A DNA stretch of 64,000 nt from Brassica napus (Eukaryota; Streptophyta; Magnoliopsida; Brassicales; Brassicaceae): positions 18,797,525-18,861,524 of the forward strand of contig NC_063446.1 in assembly GCF_020379485.1 (NCBI RefSeq), read 5' to 3'. A program made the position numbers and the translations under genes. Under the pieces are notes generated by a model that saw nothing but the letters and a program-made list of their open reading frames with translations, did not search any database and was not told the DNA's origin. Below, one piece after another: positions 12,781-23,889 of the stretch. The first letter of the stretch is position 1. Each line of letters opens with the position of its first letter.

Positions 12781-13071
12781 CAAATGTAATTTAATTAAAT
12801 AACTATTTTCACTATTACGGTTTAATTAGTATATCTTTGAACATATTTTATAAATTTATCATCATAATTTCACAGACTTTACCAATATATACCATTTATG
12901 AAAAAAAATCTAATTTTTTTGCACATATATTAATATATATACTGATATATAGAACATTATTCACCGAAAAAACTATTTCACACATTTTTAACTATTCTAA
13001 TTTAGTTAGTGTATCTATAAATATAACTTATTAGAAATAATATCAAAATTTTATATTATTCACCCATAAAG

Positions 13072-13106
<35 letters not shown>

Positions 13107-13354
13107 GAATTTTGTATTTACCTGCAAAAAAGATTTGACATATATACTACATCATATCGATATCACCCCCTCCCCCCTCCTTATTTTTCATTTTTATGGA
13201 TGAATTCTGCATATTGTCATATCTACGACTTACATATACACCATATATTACTTTTAAGTAACAGATTCTAGCCAATTGAATGGATCTTCTGATTAATTCA
13301 TAGATCCTATTAATCCATGTTGACTGTGCTCGCGAAAGCATTCTCTAGAGAAAA

Positions 13355-15480
13355 CATTTGATCTTTGGTGGTGACTGTATTTTCCATATGTTTTGTTTAG
13401 TCCTCACATCTCCATGGATTGGTAGAACATTCACATTACCTGGTAAGTGTTTTCTCATCTATTAGCCAGATCTAACAGTATAAATTCCATCCTCATTGTA
13501 ACTCCACCCCAACCTATCCAATTTCGCTTTTGAACTGATTTTGATGGACAACATCTTAACGTAATCCCTGAGTTATAGCTTTAACCTTATACGTGATATA
13601 TGTGACCATATCACTCTTCTTATTTCTAAAATGCTCATGTAATCCGAGGTACTTTCCAATTTCACCTACATTATGTAGTCCAAGGATGTTGCACATTTTT
13701 GTTTTCACTTCTGCAGATACTTTTTTTTTTGAACACTTCTGCAGATACTTTACTTCCAAAATTTGTAGATGATTTGTTGAGATTGAGGGCTTGTCCTGAC
13801 ACTGATTCGTACATACCAAATACATACTTTAACTTATATGCTGCTTTCTTGTTTGCCAAAGAGAAAAAATTAAGAATCATCTACAAATAATAGTTGATTC
13901 ACTTATGGAGCTTGATATTTTACTTACCCTTTTAACAAACTCCTATCCGCCATTGCTTTATTCATTAAATGTGAGAGATCTTATGCACAAAAAATGAATA
14001 AATATAAAGAGAATGGATCTCCGGCGTATACCATTCTCAGGTATTATGTATCCCTCAGGTGAACCATTTATTAGAACATATCAGCTAATCAAACTAACAC
14101 ATGTCATAATTCAGCGAATTCACTTCTCATCAAATCCATCATGCGCACATGATTTCTTCCAAAATTTTCCATTCCAAGAGATCATAGGCTTTTGTGATGT
14201 TTGTCTTTAAGGCCATATAGGACTTTGCCTGACATTCCTAACCTTTAATATATGGAAAATCTCACGTGCCACAATAATGTCGTTAGTAATCATTCTTCCC
14301 GGTATGAACGCAGTTTGATTTTGATTGATTATATTCCCCAAACTTTTCTGGAGACATTTGACGAGGATTTTCGAAATAAGCTTATATGAAACATTTCAAA
14401 GCACTTTTGGTCTAAACTCAGACACATATGTAATTAGGATACACTTTTGGGATCAAACATAGGTTTGTATGATTGTGTTGTCGATCAAACTCACCTTTCT
14501 CACAAAAATCTGTGACTTCCTCATTGATCTATGGTTTTAAATCCTCCCATAACTAATGAAAAACACAGCAGTTAATCCATAAGGTCCTGGTGCCATGTGT
14601 GGTCCAATCTCATAAATTGCATGTTGAATATCTTACAATGTTATACTTTGTGTTAATTCTTCATTCATCTCACTGGAACCCCGCTTTTCAAATCCATTAA
14701 AACTTCCTCATACAGTATGTGATCCACTTGTGAAGATGAGTATAGTTTTTGAATATATCGTAGAGCTAAGTCTGCAATGTCTTTTGTCCTTTATGAATCA
14801 CCCCATTATCATCTTGAATTGTTGAAATCTTGTTCCTCAAACTCTTTCATTTTGTGATAGAATGGAAATACTTAGTGTTTTATGTCTCCAGCTCTCAACC
14901 ACCTAACTGTACTCTTTTGTTTCCAAAAGATTTCTTCTTCCACGTAAGCTTGGTTGAGTTCTTCTTTTAAATTTGTTCTTTTGCAAGTTTAATAGCTTAT
15001 GAGTTACTATTGTATCAAGATGTCCTCTGAGCAGATCAAATTTCACAGCTGTGTTGCTCCTATTATTCCTTTTCCTTATGGAATTATATTGTCTGCAACG
15101 ACTGAGAAGTTGTACTAGAGGAACTTGTATTAAGTGCATCTAACTATTTCCATTCCAACCTCTTTGAACTGAGTCTCTAAATCCATCTTTAGAAACTATT
15201 CTACTATCAAACCTGAACATTATCTTAATTAGGATGATTTGTGTCATAGGAAATGTAAGTTACCAGGGAGGGGCATCAGATTCTCCTTTTTCTAAAAACT
15301 CAGTTTCTGAACCTATATTCTTCCAAACTTTATGTATTTGCCATTTTACGGTCCAAACAACATTGACCCAGATGACTTCCTCTCTATCCCACCCAGGAGA
15401 ACCGATTGCCTATGATTTTTAGATCCAGAAAATCACATGTATGTATCATTGTCTTATTATTTTGGAAAGAATAATGGGGA
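13355..15480 (-). pseudogene. LINE reverse-transcriptase pseudogene
   Basis: Many frameshifts and stops, but the order of LINE ORF2 blocks on the minus strand is clear. Near 15200-14830 is the linker before RT (KDGFRDSV, FHSIT). Near 14620-14540 is a block like MAPGPYGLTAVFF (known form KAPGPDGF). Near 14420-14260 is a block matching IIAKIL and then NQNQTAFIPGRMITNDIIVA, and near 14080-14000 INGSPEGYIIPENGI. At 13825-13560 are SGQALNLNKSSTNFGSK and GEIGKYLGLHEHF. At about 13480-13370 is WSYNEDGIYTVRSG. The part between GKYLGL and WSYNEDG is largely deleted. It is a dead copy. Confidence 0.85.
13706..13748 (-). mobile_element. Tiny poly(T) insertion with 15-bp target duplication
   Basis: CACTTCTGCAGATAC occurs at 13706-13720 and again at 13734-13748, separated only by ten T and GAA. 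On the minus strand this is TTC followed by poly(A), with a direct target repeat: the extreme product of a 5'-truncated LINE-type insertion. It lies inside the older LINE pseudogene. Similar events are at 48564-48621 and 52167-52208. Confidence 0.65.
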
Positions 15481-15490
15481 ATCAAAGAGT

Positions 15491-16620
15491 ACCCGACAAC
15501 GGCGCCAAAATATGATATGCTCAAATATAATCCCTCTGAGCTACTCTGCAAATTTTGAGGTGCAATAAGTATTCAAGGGTCAAATCCACTGAGACTCAAA
15601 ATCACTCAATAGATTTAGTTTTCTAATTAATCTAAACAATAATAGATGACAAACTAAAACAGTTGTAAGATTGATAGAGAAAGACGCTAGGCTCAGAGAA
15701 GTTCCCAGGTAAATCAGAATTATAGATCAAACGAATTGATAAGGGTTTATTAAGAACAGTTCTTGAACTCAAATCCCAATATTAAAATCAACTAACTTTC
15801 TTTGTAGAGATTATTTATGTCTAGATCTTAAAATTCCAAATTTCTTCGCGAATTTAACAATTTAGAGAAGAATTAAACACAAGTTTGATAAGTTCAAAAA
15901 ATCCTTAAAGTAAAATTCTTTGCATATATGTATTGTTTTCATCTAAGACTAAGTCAGACAATCAATAATACTTTTGTATCTATTAATTATAGTAAGATCT
16001 TGATTCCAGGTTGTTAATCTAGAACTAGCTTTAAGTTCAATCCAGATGAACAATATAAGACTATCCTAATAGTTCAATCAATCTAACAATTCATCCTTAA
16101 CCTTTGAAAAACCTAAATCTAACAAAATATTACTCAGACATGATCAATGAAACATAAATCATTATTTGAATAAACTGCATTAAGAAAACAAAAGGGGAAA
16201 TAAATGAGTTCTAAAACTTCTCTTTACTGAGTTTTGTTTTGTCTCCCCTCCAAGATCTCTCCAAGTCTGAATAATGATGTTAGAAAACTTGCAAAACCTA
16301 AATATAGTCTAAACACACAAAAAGGACTTATTTGAAAATAGTGGAAACTTTGGGCCAATCTTCAATCTTTTGAAATTTCTGAAAAAATCCTCTGGAACTC
16401 TCGTCTGCGATCAGTGTCAACCGACACTCTGTTGAAAGAGGCAATCCGACTTGGTGTTTCAGCTGCAATTCTCTTTATACTCAAGTTCTCCAAAATCTCC
16501 AGTTAATCTTGTCCAAAACATATATAAATCTAAAATCACTCATAAAGACTCGAAACATACGTAAAAACTCTAAAATGGATGTATATCATGGTCAAAAACC
16601 CATAAAACTATGATATATCA
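15491..16620 (-). mobile_element. LTR plus primer-binding site, Ty3/gypsy type
   Basis: On the minus strand an LTR of about 1.1 kb begins TGATATATCA (16620) and ends GCATATCA (15513). Two bases later comes TTGGCGCCGTTGTCGGGT, close to the 3' end of plant tRNA-Asp, the primer site used by Athila/Tat-type Ty3 elements. No internal coding region follows; the LINE remnant starts immediately. It is therefore a truncated element or a solo LTR with part of the leader. Confidence 0.6.
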
Positions 16621-16639
16621 CACACCAAAGGAAGATGAT

Positions 16640-17490
16640 GGGCACTCAACCTAATATGCGATCCTTGAGAGGAATGGGTAATACCACAAGAAGCAACGCC
16701 AAAATTAGAGGAGCTGATGGTGAGTGAATCAGACTTGGATTCTCTTATCAAGAGCATCACCAAGTTAACCAAATCTGCCTATTGAGATAGAGGAATTAGA
16801 GAATTAGAGTTGTATAGCAAGAATTATGAGGCTCTTTACATGCCATAATTCACATCTAACTTGCTATCAGTTCAAAAAAACAACAAATGATTTAGAATTC
16901 TTGGCTATGATTAGTTCTAATGATATATGGTTTCATGACACTATGTGGGGAAGACTATTTGCTAAGGATGGTATCTGTTTATTTATAGCATTCAACCATA
17001 AATTACTCATTAAGCTATGAAGTCTGATTGTCATAACACTTTTTGTCATGCTATACTTGGTCATCCTCACTCCCAAATTCTTAAACTCGTTCTACCACAA
17101 TTAGATGAAGATCATGTGGATGTGAAGATTTCATCTTAGGGAAGCATTATAGAGTTGTTTTTTCCTGAGTCAACTACAATTTATGATGAGTGTTTTGATC
17201 TAATCCATTTTCATGTTTGGACAGTCCCATGTACTTCCCAAGAACATTAAATATATTTTGTTTCCTTCACTAATGAAAATTATAAATATACATGGGTTGC
17301 TCTCTTGCCATCAAATTGTTATGTCCTTGAGCATTCACAAAGTTCTACAACTATGCGTTTACTCAGTATAAAGCTAAGATGAAGATTTTCAGGAGTGATA
17401 ATGGTAGAGAGTACATGAGAAATCATTCCAGAAGTTTCTTGGAGAAACATGAGACTGATCACCAAGCCTTTTGCTCCTACACACTATTTG
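16640..17490 (+). pseudogene. Ty1/copia pol fragment (integrase region)
   Basis: Broken frames on the plus strand follow the order of a copia polyprotein. WFHDTMWGRLF lies near 16930 and HAILGHPHSQILKL (pre-integrase region) near 17050. CEDFILGKHYRV is near 17125 and DLIHFDVWTVPC near 17210. YFVSFTNENYKYTWVALLP is near 17255 and IFRSDNGREY near 17390. Stops and frameshifts break every block. LTRs are not visible around it. It is a dead fragment. Confidence 0.75.
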
Positions 17491-17499
17491 TAAGAACGA

Positions 17500-20050
17500 T
17501 TTATTAGTATAGGTAAACTGAGTACACACCATATTTGGGAAGAAAATATTTAGGATCAATTAAAATGAGAAAAAGATCGAAAAATACATGAATATAATAA
17601 GTTGTCACATATGAAATCATAATTTCACAGTAAACTATTTGTAGAGATGCAAGAATCTTATATTTTTGCCATCTTCGGGTAAGTTGTTAGATATGACGTG
17701 ATATGTTTCTCCATGAATTTTAAAAACATATGGACCACGATATTTCTTATTCAAATCGTGAATCATTTCCTTCTTACTCGTTTGGCCATCCATAGAATAA
17801 TTAATATTGATCTACATGAATTTAGTAACGATATTTTCAATTCTAAAGAATTGTCACCGCGTTATGAAACTATTAAGAGTAATATATTAGACTGTATGAG
17901 TTCTTACTTCATGATATTTTAGCTTAATCTTTGTTTGCACCTCATATTATTATTCTACATTCTTATGCATTACATAACAAAAATCATTAGTATACAAATA
18001 ATATAATAAAAAATTTCAAAATAACAAAACTCAATATTGTAGTACCTTAAATTTTACATCTGCTTGTATACAGAGATTTTTTTTAATAGAAAATTACAAT
18101 ATAGGTAAATAAAAAATATGTAAAATATGACAATTATGGAATGGTGAATTTGGTATTCAGTGTAGTTAACATTCATCTGCATTAGATATGAATAAATAGT
18201 ACATGAATGAAAGAATAAAGAATATTAGAGGAAATTAGTTAATATGTTTGGTATTCTGTGTAGATCAAACATATCAATATTAAGTGGTATATTCATACAA
18301 TCGATAGAATATCCATATCAAACAATTGATAGAATAATGATAGATCAATAATAAGGGAAATTCATTAGACGGCCAGAGTACTCACTTTATTATTCATTGT
18401 CTTTTTCAATTGTTTGGTATTCAGTGTTGTCAAGATTCATGTGCATTAGATATGAATGTTAGTACATGAATTAACAGCATAAAAATACAAAGTGTAGCTA
18501 GGAAGGGATCTCAATTCATTATATAGAAAAGATCACTATACATATCCATATATACATGGCAATTGAAAAATATACTCTGTTAGGAAAGGATCTCATTCAT
18601 CATATAGGAAATATTTGGAAGGTGAAAATTCTTTGAGAAGAATCAATTAATATTTTAAACATAATATTTAACAAAAATTTCAAATACATTAAACGAATAT
18701 TCGTGTCTTGCATTCTTTACTTGGCGTATTATGTTTTTGAATAAGATTTACTAGGGTGATTTAATTTAATATATTTCGAAACCTATATTATATTTCACAC
18801 TAACAAGTAACACCTAAAATAACCATAAACTTTTGACATCAACCTCAACCCTTAATCCACAAAGCACATAACATGTAACTTTAACATGAGAATAACGTAT
18901 TATCAATTTTTGTGTAACAAACTGAAATTAGAGGATAGCAACCCATCGAGTTTTGATTATGATAACCAAAGAATATTAATACAAACTGAGATAACCGAAA
19001 ACGATAATTAAAGACAGTTTAGGAAAGCTAATCCCGCAGTACACATGTCAGCAAGTGTAGAGAGGCTTAATGATGAGTCACCATCAAATTTAGCTGAATC
19101 ACAAAAGCGAGCTAATGATCATGTTATCACTTAATTGTGTTCTCAGCGAACAAATGATCATATCAAATTAACTTAGCTGATATACTGGTAATTAAGCTTT
19201 TATTAATTTTTAAACTCCGTTTTTTTATTATCTCTAAGTTCAATCAGAATGTACTAATAAGTTACAACTCTAAACGAATTTCTGTACAAGTCTTATCCGA
19301 AGGCCAGTCTTCTTGACGTCATGGATGATGCAAGCAGATGGGCTAACTAGTTTTCGTATTTAATTGACGTGTAGGCCAAGTCGTCATGCATGACTACTAC
19401 AGTGAAATAGTCAACGTGGATGACAAAGTTGATTTTTATCTGAAATCCACTCACAATTAAATCATCACATGGACTTGAAAATTGATTTTTTTTTTTTTGA
19501 AAAAGTTGAAAATAAAGTTGACCTTTTGATTAAAAAAATAAAAGGTCAACTTTATTTAAGATGGATAATTTACACTTAAGACGTATTACTTTTAATGGCC
19601 GAATCTAAACATTGAAATGATTATGGATTTTAATTTACTCTGTGAGGAGGGAGGGTAATCAACGGAAGCATGGAGAATCTCCTACACCTTCATCGATTTT
19701 GATATTAAAAAAAGAGATAAACTGGTGCGCAACCGCTTAACATCAATACGGAGTATGAATGGCCATTCTTACGACAGAAGGCTGCAGGAATGGTTTGCTA
19801 CGAGACAATATCTACTGCTAGATAATTAGTCTTTTGATCTAAACTCTCATAAACAAAGTTACATACATTGTGAAAACATTTTTTTGTTTGAATTAATTTA
19901 ACATTCTTTTAAAAAAAAAAATTTATGGATGAAAGCTTCTTATGCTTTTACATATATATCAAATTAAAAGACTTTTGAATAGTGGCAAAGTAACTATATA
20001 TACAGTGGGAAATGGCCGGGATAGAAGTGACTAAAATCTAAAGTGATTAA
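17500..20050. other. AT-rich intergenic DNA with a small direct repeat
   Basis: No supported gene. Two imperfect direct copies starting with TGGTATTCAGTGT and containing GCATTAGATATGAAT lie at about 18150-18215 and 18415-18480, with a third partial start near 18250. The frame at 17698-17922 has no recognisable content and reads like AT-rich chance sequence. Confidence 0.45.
19511..19556. repeat. Perfect 17-bp inverted repeat with TTGACC cores
   Basis: AATAAAGTTGACCTTTT at 19511-19527 is mirrored exactly by AAAAGGTCAACTTTATT at 19540-19556, with a 12-base loop. Each arm holds TTGACC, the core of the W-box bound by WRKY factors. No gene starts nearby, so a regulatory role is only a possibility; it may be the centre of a small foldback element. 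Confidence 0.7.
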
Positions 20051-20057
20051 TATTAAT

Positions 20058-21118
20058 ATTAAGACTCGCGCCTTGCGCGGAATGAATGGTGTATATAGAT
20101 ACTATTTTATGCATTATTATTTATTTGTGTTTTTTACTTTTATTAAATTAGTGAGAGGTTAGTGACTATTATATATAAAACTAAACTGGTGCGGACATAA
20201 ATATCAAAATAATCATTGTTGTTTAAAATTATTTTATGGTAAATAAATCTGAATAATATTTTTTATCTTTTATATTGTTTATAATTAAATTTAAATTGAT
20301 ATCAACATCGATGTATAGTATATTTATTAATATGACTATTTATTAAATAAAAAATTTCTTTTCACATGGTTTTATGATCATTTGTATTTTTATAACAAAA
20401 AATTGAAACATTGATAACAAAATTTTCAATATGAAACTTTTACTAATTTATAATCATTTTTAAAAGTTCAATGAAAAATTTGAAACTAAAATATTAAATT
20501 CTAAGTATTTGTTCAATAAAAAATTTTAAATTTAAATATTTATACATTTTATATAATATATAATTTAATTTAAATGATATTAATATAAATAAACATAATA
20601 TTTAATATAATATTTATTAAATAAAACATCTTACTAATATAATTTTATGAATATTTCTATCTTGTTATAAATAAAAATTAAATCATTGATCACAAATTTT
20701 CAAAGTGAGTTTTATTTAAAAGTTTATTAATTTATATTCGTTTTTAAAAATTGAAAATATAACATATATAGAAAAATTGAATTTTTTTATTATTTGGTTA
20801 ATTTATTGTCTTATTTATTTTAATAATAATAATATAACAAAATGATAGAGGATGTATAAATTATTATCAAATCTTTATTATTTGAAATCATTAATTATCA
20901 TATATATTTTGATCAGATTAGGTAATTCCGTTTGTTCTATTTAAGAAAATAATAAAGAATATTTTTATATTAATAATTAATTATATGATTAGTTTAATGA
21001 AAAACATATTATATGTGTAGATGGACCAACTTATTTTTTAAGGATTTTGAAATTGATTTTCGTGATGACATGTGTTATGGTTCAAATGTTGTAATGTTTT
21101 TTTTTTAATATACGGGGA
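20058..21118 (-). mobile_element. Short non-autonomous Helitron, ~1.06 kb
   Basis: On the minus strand it starts TCCCCGTATATTAA (from 21118, preceded by A). It ends with a hairpin CGCGC-AAG-GCGCG and AGTCTTA at about 20058. The 5' TC, the 3' hairpin and the lack of a target duplication fit a Helitron, although the final CTRR is altered to CTTA. The interior is AT-rich with no frame of note. Confidence 0.6.
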
Positions 21119-21379
21119 TATAATAAGGGTGGAATTAGAACCTAATGTTTGTCAATGATTTTGGTTGCATGTCGCCTTTATGGTAGGTAGATAATCTATC
21201 ATCCATTTCTTGGTCCCGAAGCAAAAATGGCTTTTACATTTCCCATTTTATTTTATCAATAAATTTCCCATTTTCTACGTTATTATTTCCAAATGGGAAA
21301 CCAACAAAAAAAAAAAGAAAGCACAATCAAAATTGGCATCCCTGTAAGAAAGTTCCATGTAAGTTCCCTCACACAACCT

Positions 21380-21387
21380 TATAAATA
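21380..21387 (+). promoter_or_regulatory. TATA box of the 70-aa gene
   Basis: TATAAATA lies about 117 bases upstream of the ATG at 21504, in a CT-rich setting typical of plant core promoters. Confidence 0.5.
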
Positions 21388-21503
21388 AAGTCATCCCTAA
21401 ACCTCCTTAGACTCGCATTCTCATTATCCCCAGTAAAAAAAAATTCAATTAAATTTCAGACCATTTTATTTCTCAAATTGATTGGCAGTCTTGCTTGCGG
21501 GAG

Positions 21504-21716
21504 ATGTACGGTGTTGGTGGATCGGGGACAGCGGGGTTGGCAGAGGTATACGCGATGAGAAAAATGTATAAGGAAAACATGAAGAAAAAAATTGAGGCCG
21601 CAGCAGCAGCAAAAGAAGATAAATACAATGTTGTAGAGAAGACCAAAATCGGGGAAATGAAGAAACCAAAGAAAAGTCTCCAGACTAATTCGAGGGTTTC
21701 CTCCGTAGATATTTAA
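21504..21716 (+). CDS. Small basic protein, 70 aa, unknown function
   Basis: Single-exon frame beginning MYGVGGSGTAGLAEVYAMRK and ending SSVDI. A glycine-rich start is followed by a Lys/Ala/Glu-rich helix (about residues 16-45, four to five alanines in a row) and a basic tail. There is no signal peptide, membrane segment or known motif. A TATA box, an AT-rich leader and an AATAA-type signal near 21800 support a real transcription unit. I do not recognise a named family. The antisense frames here are shadows. Confidence 0.55.
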   Translation: MYGVGGSGTAGLAEVYAMRKMYKENMKKKIEAAAAAKEDKYNVVEKTKIGEMKKPKKSLQTNSRVSSVDI

Positions 21717-22117
21717 CAATCTCTGTAGCTTTGCATTTAACTTTTAACTGTTTTATGATGGGTTCAGTTTGTTCTTTCCTGTAATTTATTTTTCGTTATC
21801 AATAATGTTTTTTTTTTTTGCTTTTAGGATTAAATCATTCGAGAAATATATTATACAGTCTGTTAAACAAATTTATGTACTCATATTCACCTGAAAGTTA
21901 GCAAGTTTTAGTTCATCAGTCATACAGATTTCGTGAAGAGAGATGTTTACCAGCTTGAAAAGAAGGAGATTTTCCCATTTTGATTTGGAGATTAATAATC
22001 GTAATTTAAAGATAAGAGTCTTCTTTCAAGATCTTCTCAATATCGTCTTTTATTTTTACTGAATTGTCCATCTCTACTATCTTCTACGTGTTCCTCTCAG
22101 TTATGCTCCCACATGGA

Positions 22118-22403
22118 TGTTGGATAAACGTGAATAATACTTGAATTACAAGTTTTTTTATTATATATGTTGTGTTTATCTATAAGGGATTAGGAAATAT
22201 CTAGTTGTGTTAATCCTAATGATTTTAGGATAATTAGAGAGTTATATAAGGAGATGCTAATGTGTAGCATAACTTAATGAGTTTGTGAGTTTGAAGTTTT
22301 GAGATAGTTTCCTCAAGAGATTAATAAGAAGAGTTCTTATTTGTGTGATCTTACATTCGAGTTCGTGTTATTGTGATCGTGTTCTTCAGACCTATATTCT
22401 ACA
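22118..22403 (+). mobile_element. 5' LTR of a truncated Ty1/copia element
   Basis: The LTR starts TGTTGGATAAACG and ends TATATTCTACA, 286 bases. It is followed after two bases by TGGTATCAGAGC, the initiator-tRNA-Met primer-binding site used by copia elements. No second LTR is seen downstream. Confidence 0.75.
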
Positions 22404-22428
22404 TTTGGTATCAGAGCCACACAAAACA

Positions 22429-22910
22429 ATGGGTAATATAGTTGCAGCAACCGGAAGAGCCAAGGAAGGAGGAGGACCGTCGTCTATACAGTGTCCTATG
22501 CTCAACACAACAAATTATACTGTATGGACCATGAGGATGAAGATTCTTCTTAGAGTCCATAAGGTCTGGGAGGCCGTGGAGACAGTAGTCGCAAACACCG
22601 AGAAGAATGATATGGCGTTAGCCCTTCTGTTTCAGTCAATTCCCTAGTCTTATACTACAGGTCGGAGAGCTTGGGGCAGCAAAACAAGTGTGGGATGCTA
22701 TCAAAACTCGGCATGTAGGAGCAGAACGGGTCAAAGAGGCAAGACTCCAAACCTTAACGACCGTGTTATGATCGTTTAAAGATGAAGGAAACATAGAGCA
22801 TTGATTATTTTGGAGGAAAGTTGTCTGAATTAGCGTCAAGATCAGATGCCTGAAGAGTGACCATTGAAGAAACAAAACTCGTTAAGAAGTCATATCTCAT
22901 ACCTTAAAAC
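22429..22910 (+). pseudogene. Copia gag fragment
   Basis: From the ATG at 22429 the frame reads [15 protein letters not shown], then [20 protein letters not shown] and WEAVE, the usual start of a plant copia GAG (UBN2-type). A TAG at about 22647 interrupts it. The frame then resumes LQVGELGAAKQVWDAIKTRH and GAERVKEARLQTL with further stops, and similarity fades near 22905. The rest of gag and all of pol are missing. Confidence 0.8.
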
Positions 22911-23342
22911 GCGGACAGCCATAAAATCGTCGACCTGTGTTTTCGTCAATCCAAGCTTGACTTATACGCGCCGGTAATCCATAAAAATACAATCTTTAAC
23001 CAGAATTTTGGCTCTTCCTTGACGATCCCGAACCCACTTCCATCTTCACTTTTTGTGGCTGAGAAGTGCAGAAAACGTGAAGGCGAAGAAATTCAATTAG
23101 ATAGGAGAGTGGGTCGGGTTTAATTTAATGGTCGGATTTAGATTCGGATATGGGCGGGTTAAAGTTTCAAAAATTCGATTTGATCCCAAGGAGTTTTTAT
23201 AAGATCTAATTAGACCCTGCATGGTTAATTAGCTACATTTAAAAGAGTTTATGTAGCCCGAGACACATTTTAATACTTCAGAAGGTTTAAGATACATTAC
23301 CCAATAGTTGGTATAGCTAGAAATCTTTTTCCATAAATTACT
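22911..23342. other. Unassigned spacer
   Basis: Mixed-composition sequence between the copia fragment and the MULE. Short open stretches exist, but none has support as a gene. Confidence 0.35.
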
Positions 23343-23889
23343 TATTTTCAAGGGGGATTTACCAAATATGACTCAAAACTTGACTTTGATTGCAAAAGTA
23401 TATACAAACTTGAATCAAATGCAAAACTAACCTAAAAGCCTTGTGGAAAAAACATAAGCCATTTTTAGGAATATAGCCCCAGTAAGTCGTCTGAGTCGTC
23501 TGAGATGCTCGAAGTCGTCTGGTGTAGTTGATCTTAAAAATAATTTATAAATTTTATAAAAAATATTTTGGCAAATGAAAAATTAAAATCATTTAATTAT
23601 AAAAATTTTTAAGTAATGTAAATTAAGATATAATAAAATTGAATAGTTTTCAGCATAGATGAGTGAAAGTAGTTAATCATGATATTCTTTGGTTTTATGG
23701 TTTGACAACATATGTTGTAGTATTGTATGTATTCTTAGAGTTATATTTAGGAAAGCTTGAATGTTTTTTTGAAAAATTAATTTTTTACCTATAAGTGTTT
23801 ATTTTTGTGTATAGTAAACACTTTTGAAGTTTAATTTGATTTTATGAAGTGTTTAGTTAGTTAATTAAGTTTAGGGGTTATGTTTAGGG

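Larger units (their letters stand above)
6340..13150. repeat. Three diverged copies of a 400-500 bp AT-rich segment
   Basis: Copies lie at about 6340-6890, 11540-12040 and 12780-13150 in the same orientation. Shared phrases include CACTATTTTCACTATTAC / AACTATTTTCACTATTACGG and AACTATTTCGCGCATTTTTA / AACTATTTCACACATTTTTA, in the same order. They bracket the roughly 190-bp array and the Helitron, so the whole block looks like a region enlarged by segmental duplication and insertion. No gene is visible in it. Pure AT dinucleotide tracts occur at about 6510-6530, 6630-6655 and 13072-13108. Confidence 0.6.

Noticed and set aside
12837..13034. 65-codon plus-strand frame
   Set aside because: Pure AT-rich translation (Ile/Tyr/Phe/Asn) inside a repeat copy; no coding character.
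6300..13150. CRISPR-like or satellite array
   Set aside because: Repeats are long, diverged and irregular, with no spacer structure; they are transposon and segmental repeats in a plant genome.
17698..17922. 74-codon plus-strand frame
   Set aside because: AT-rich, no homology I recognise, no promoter context; probably chance.
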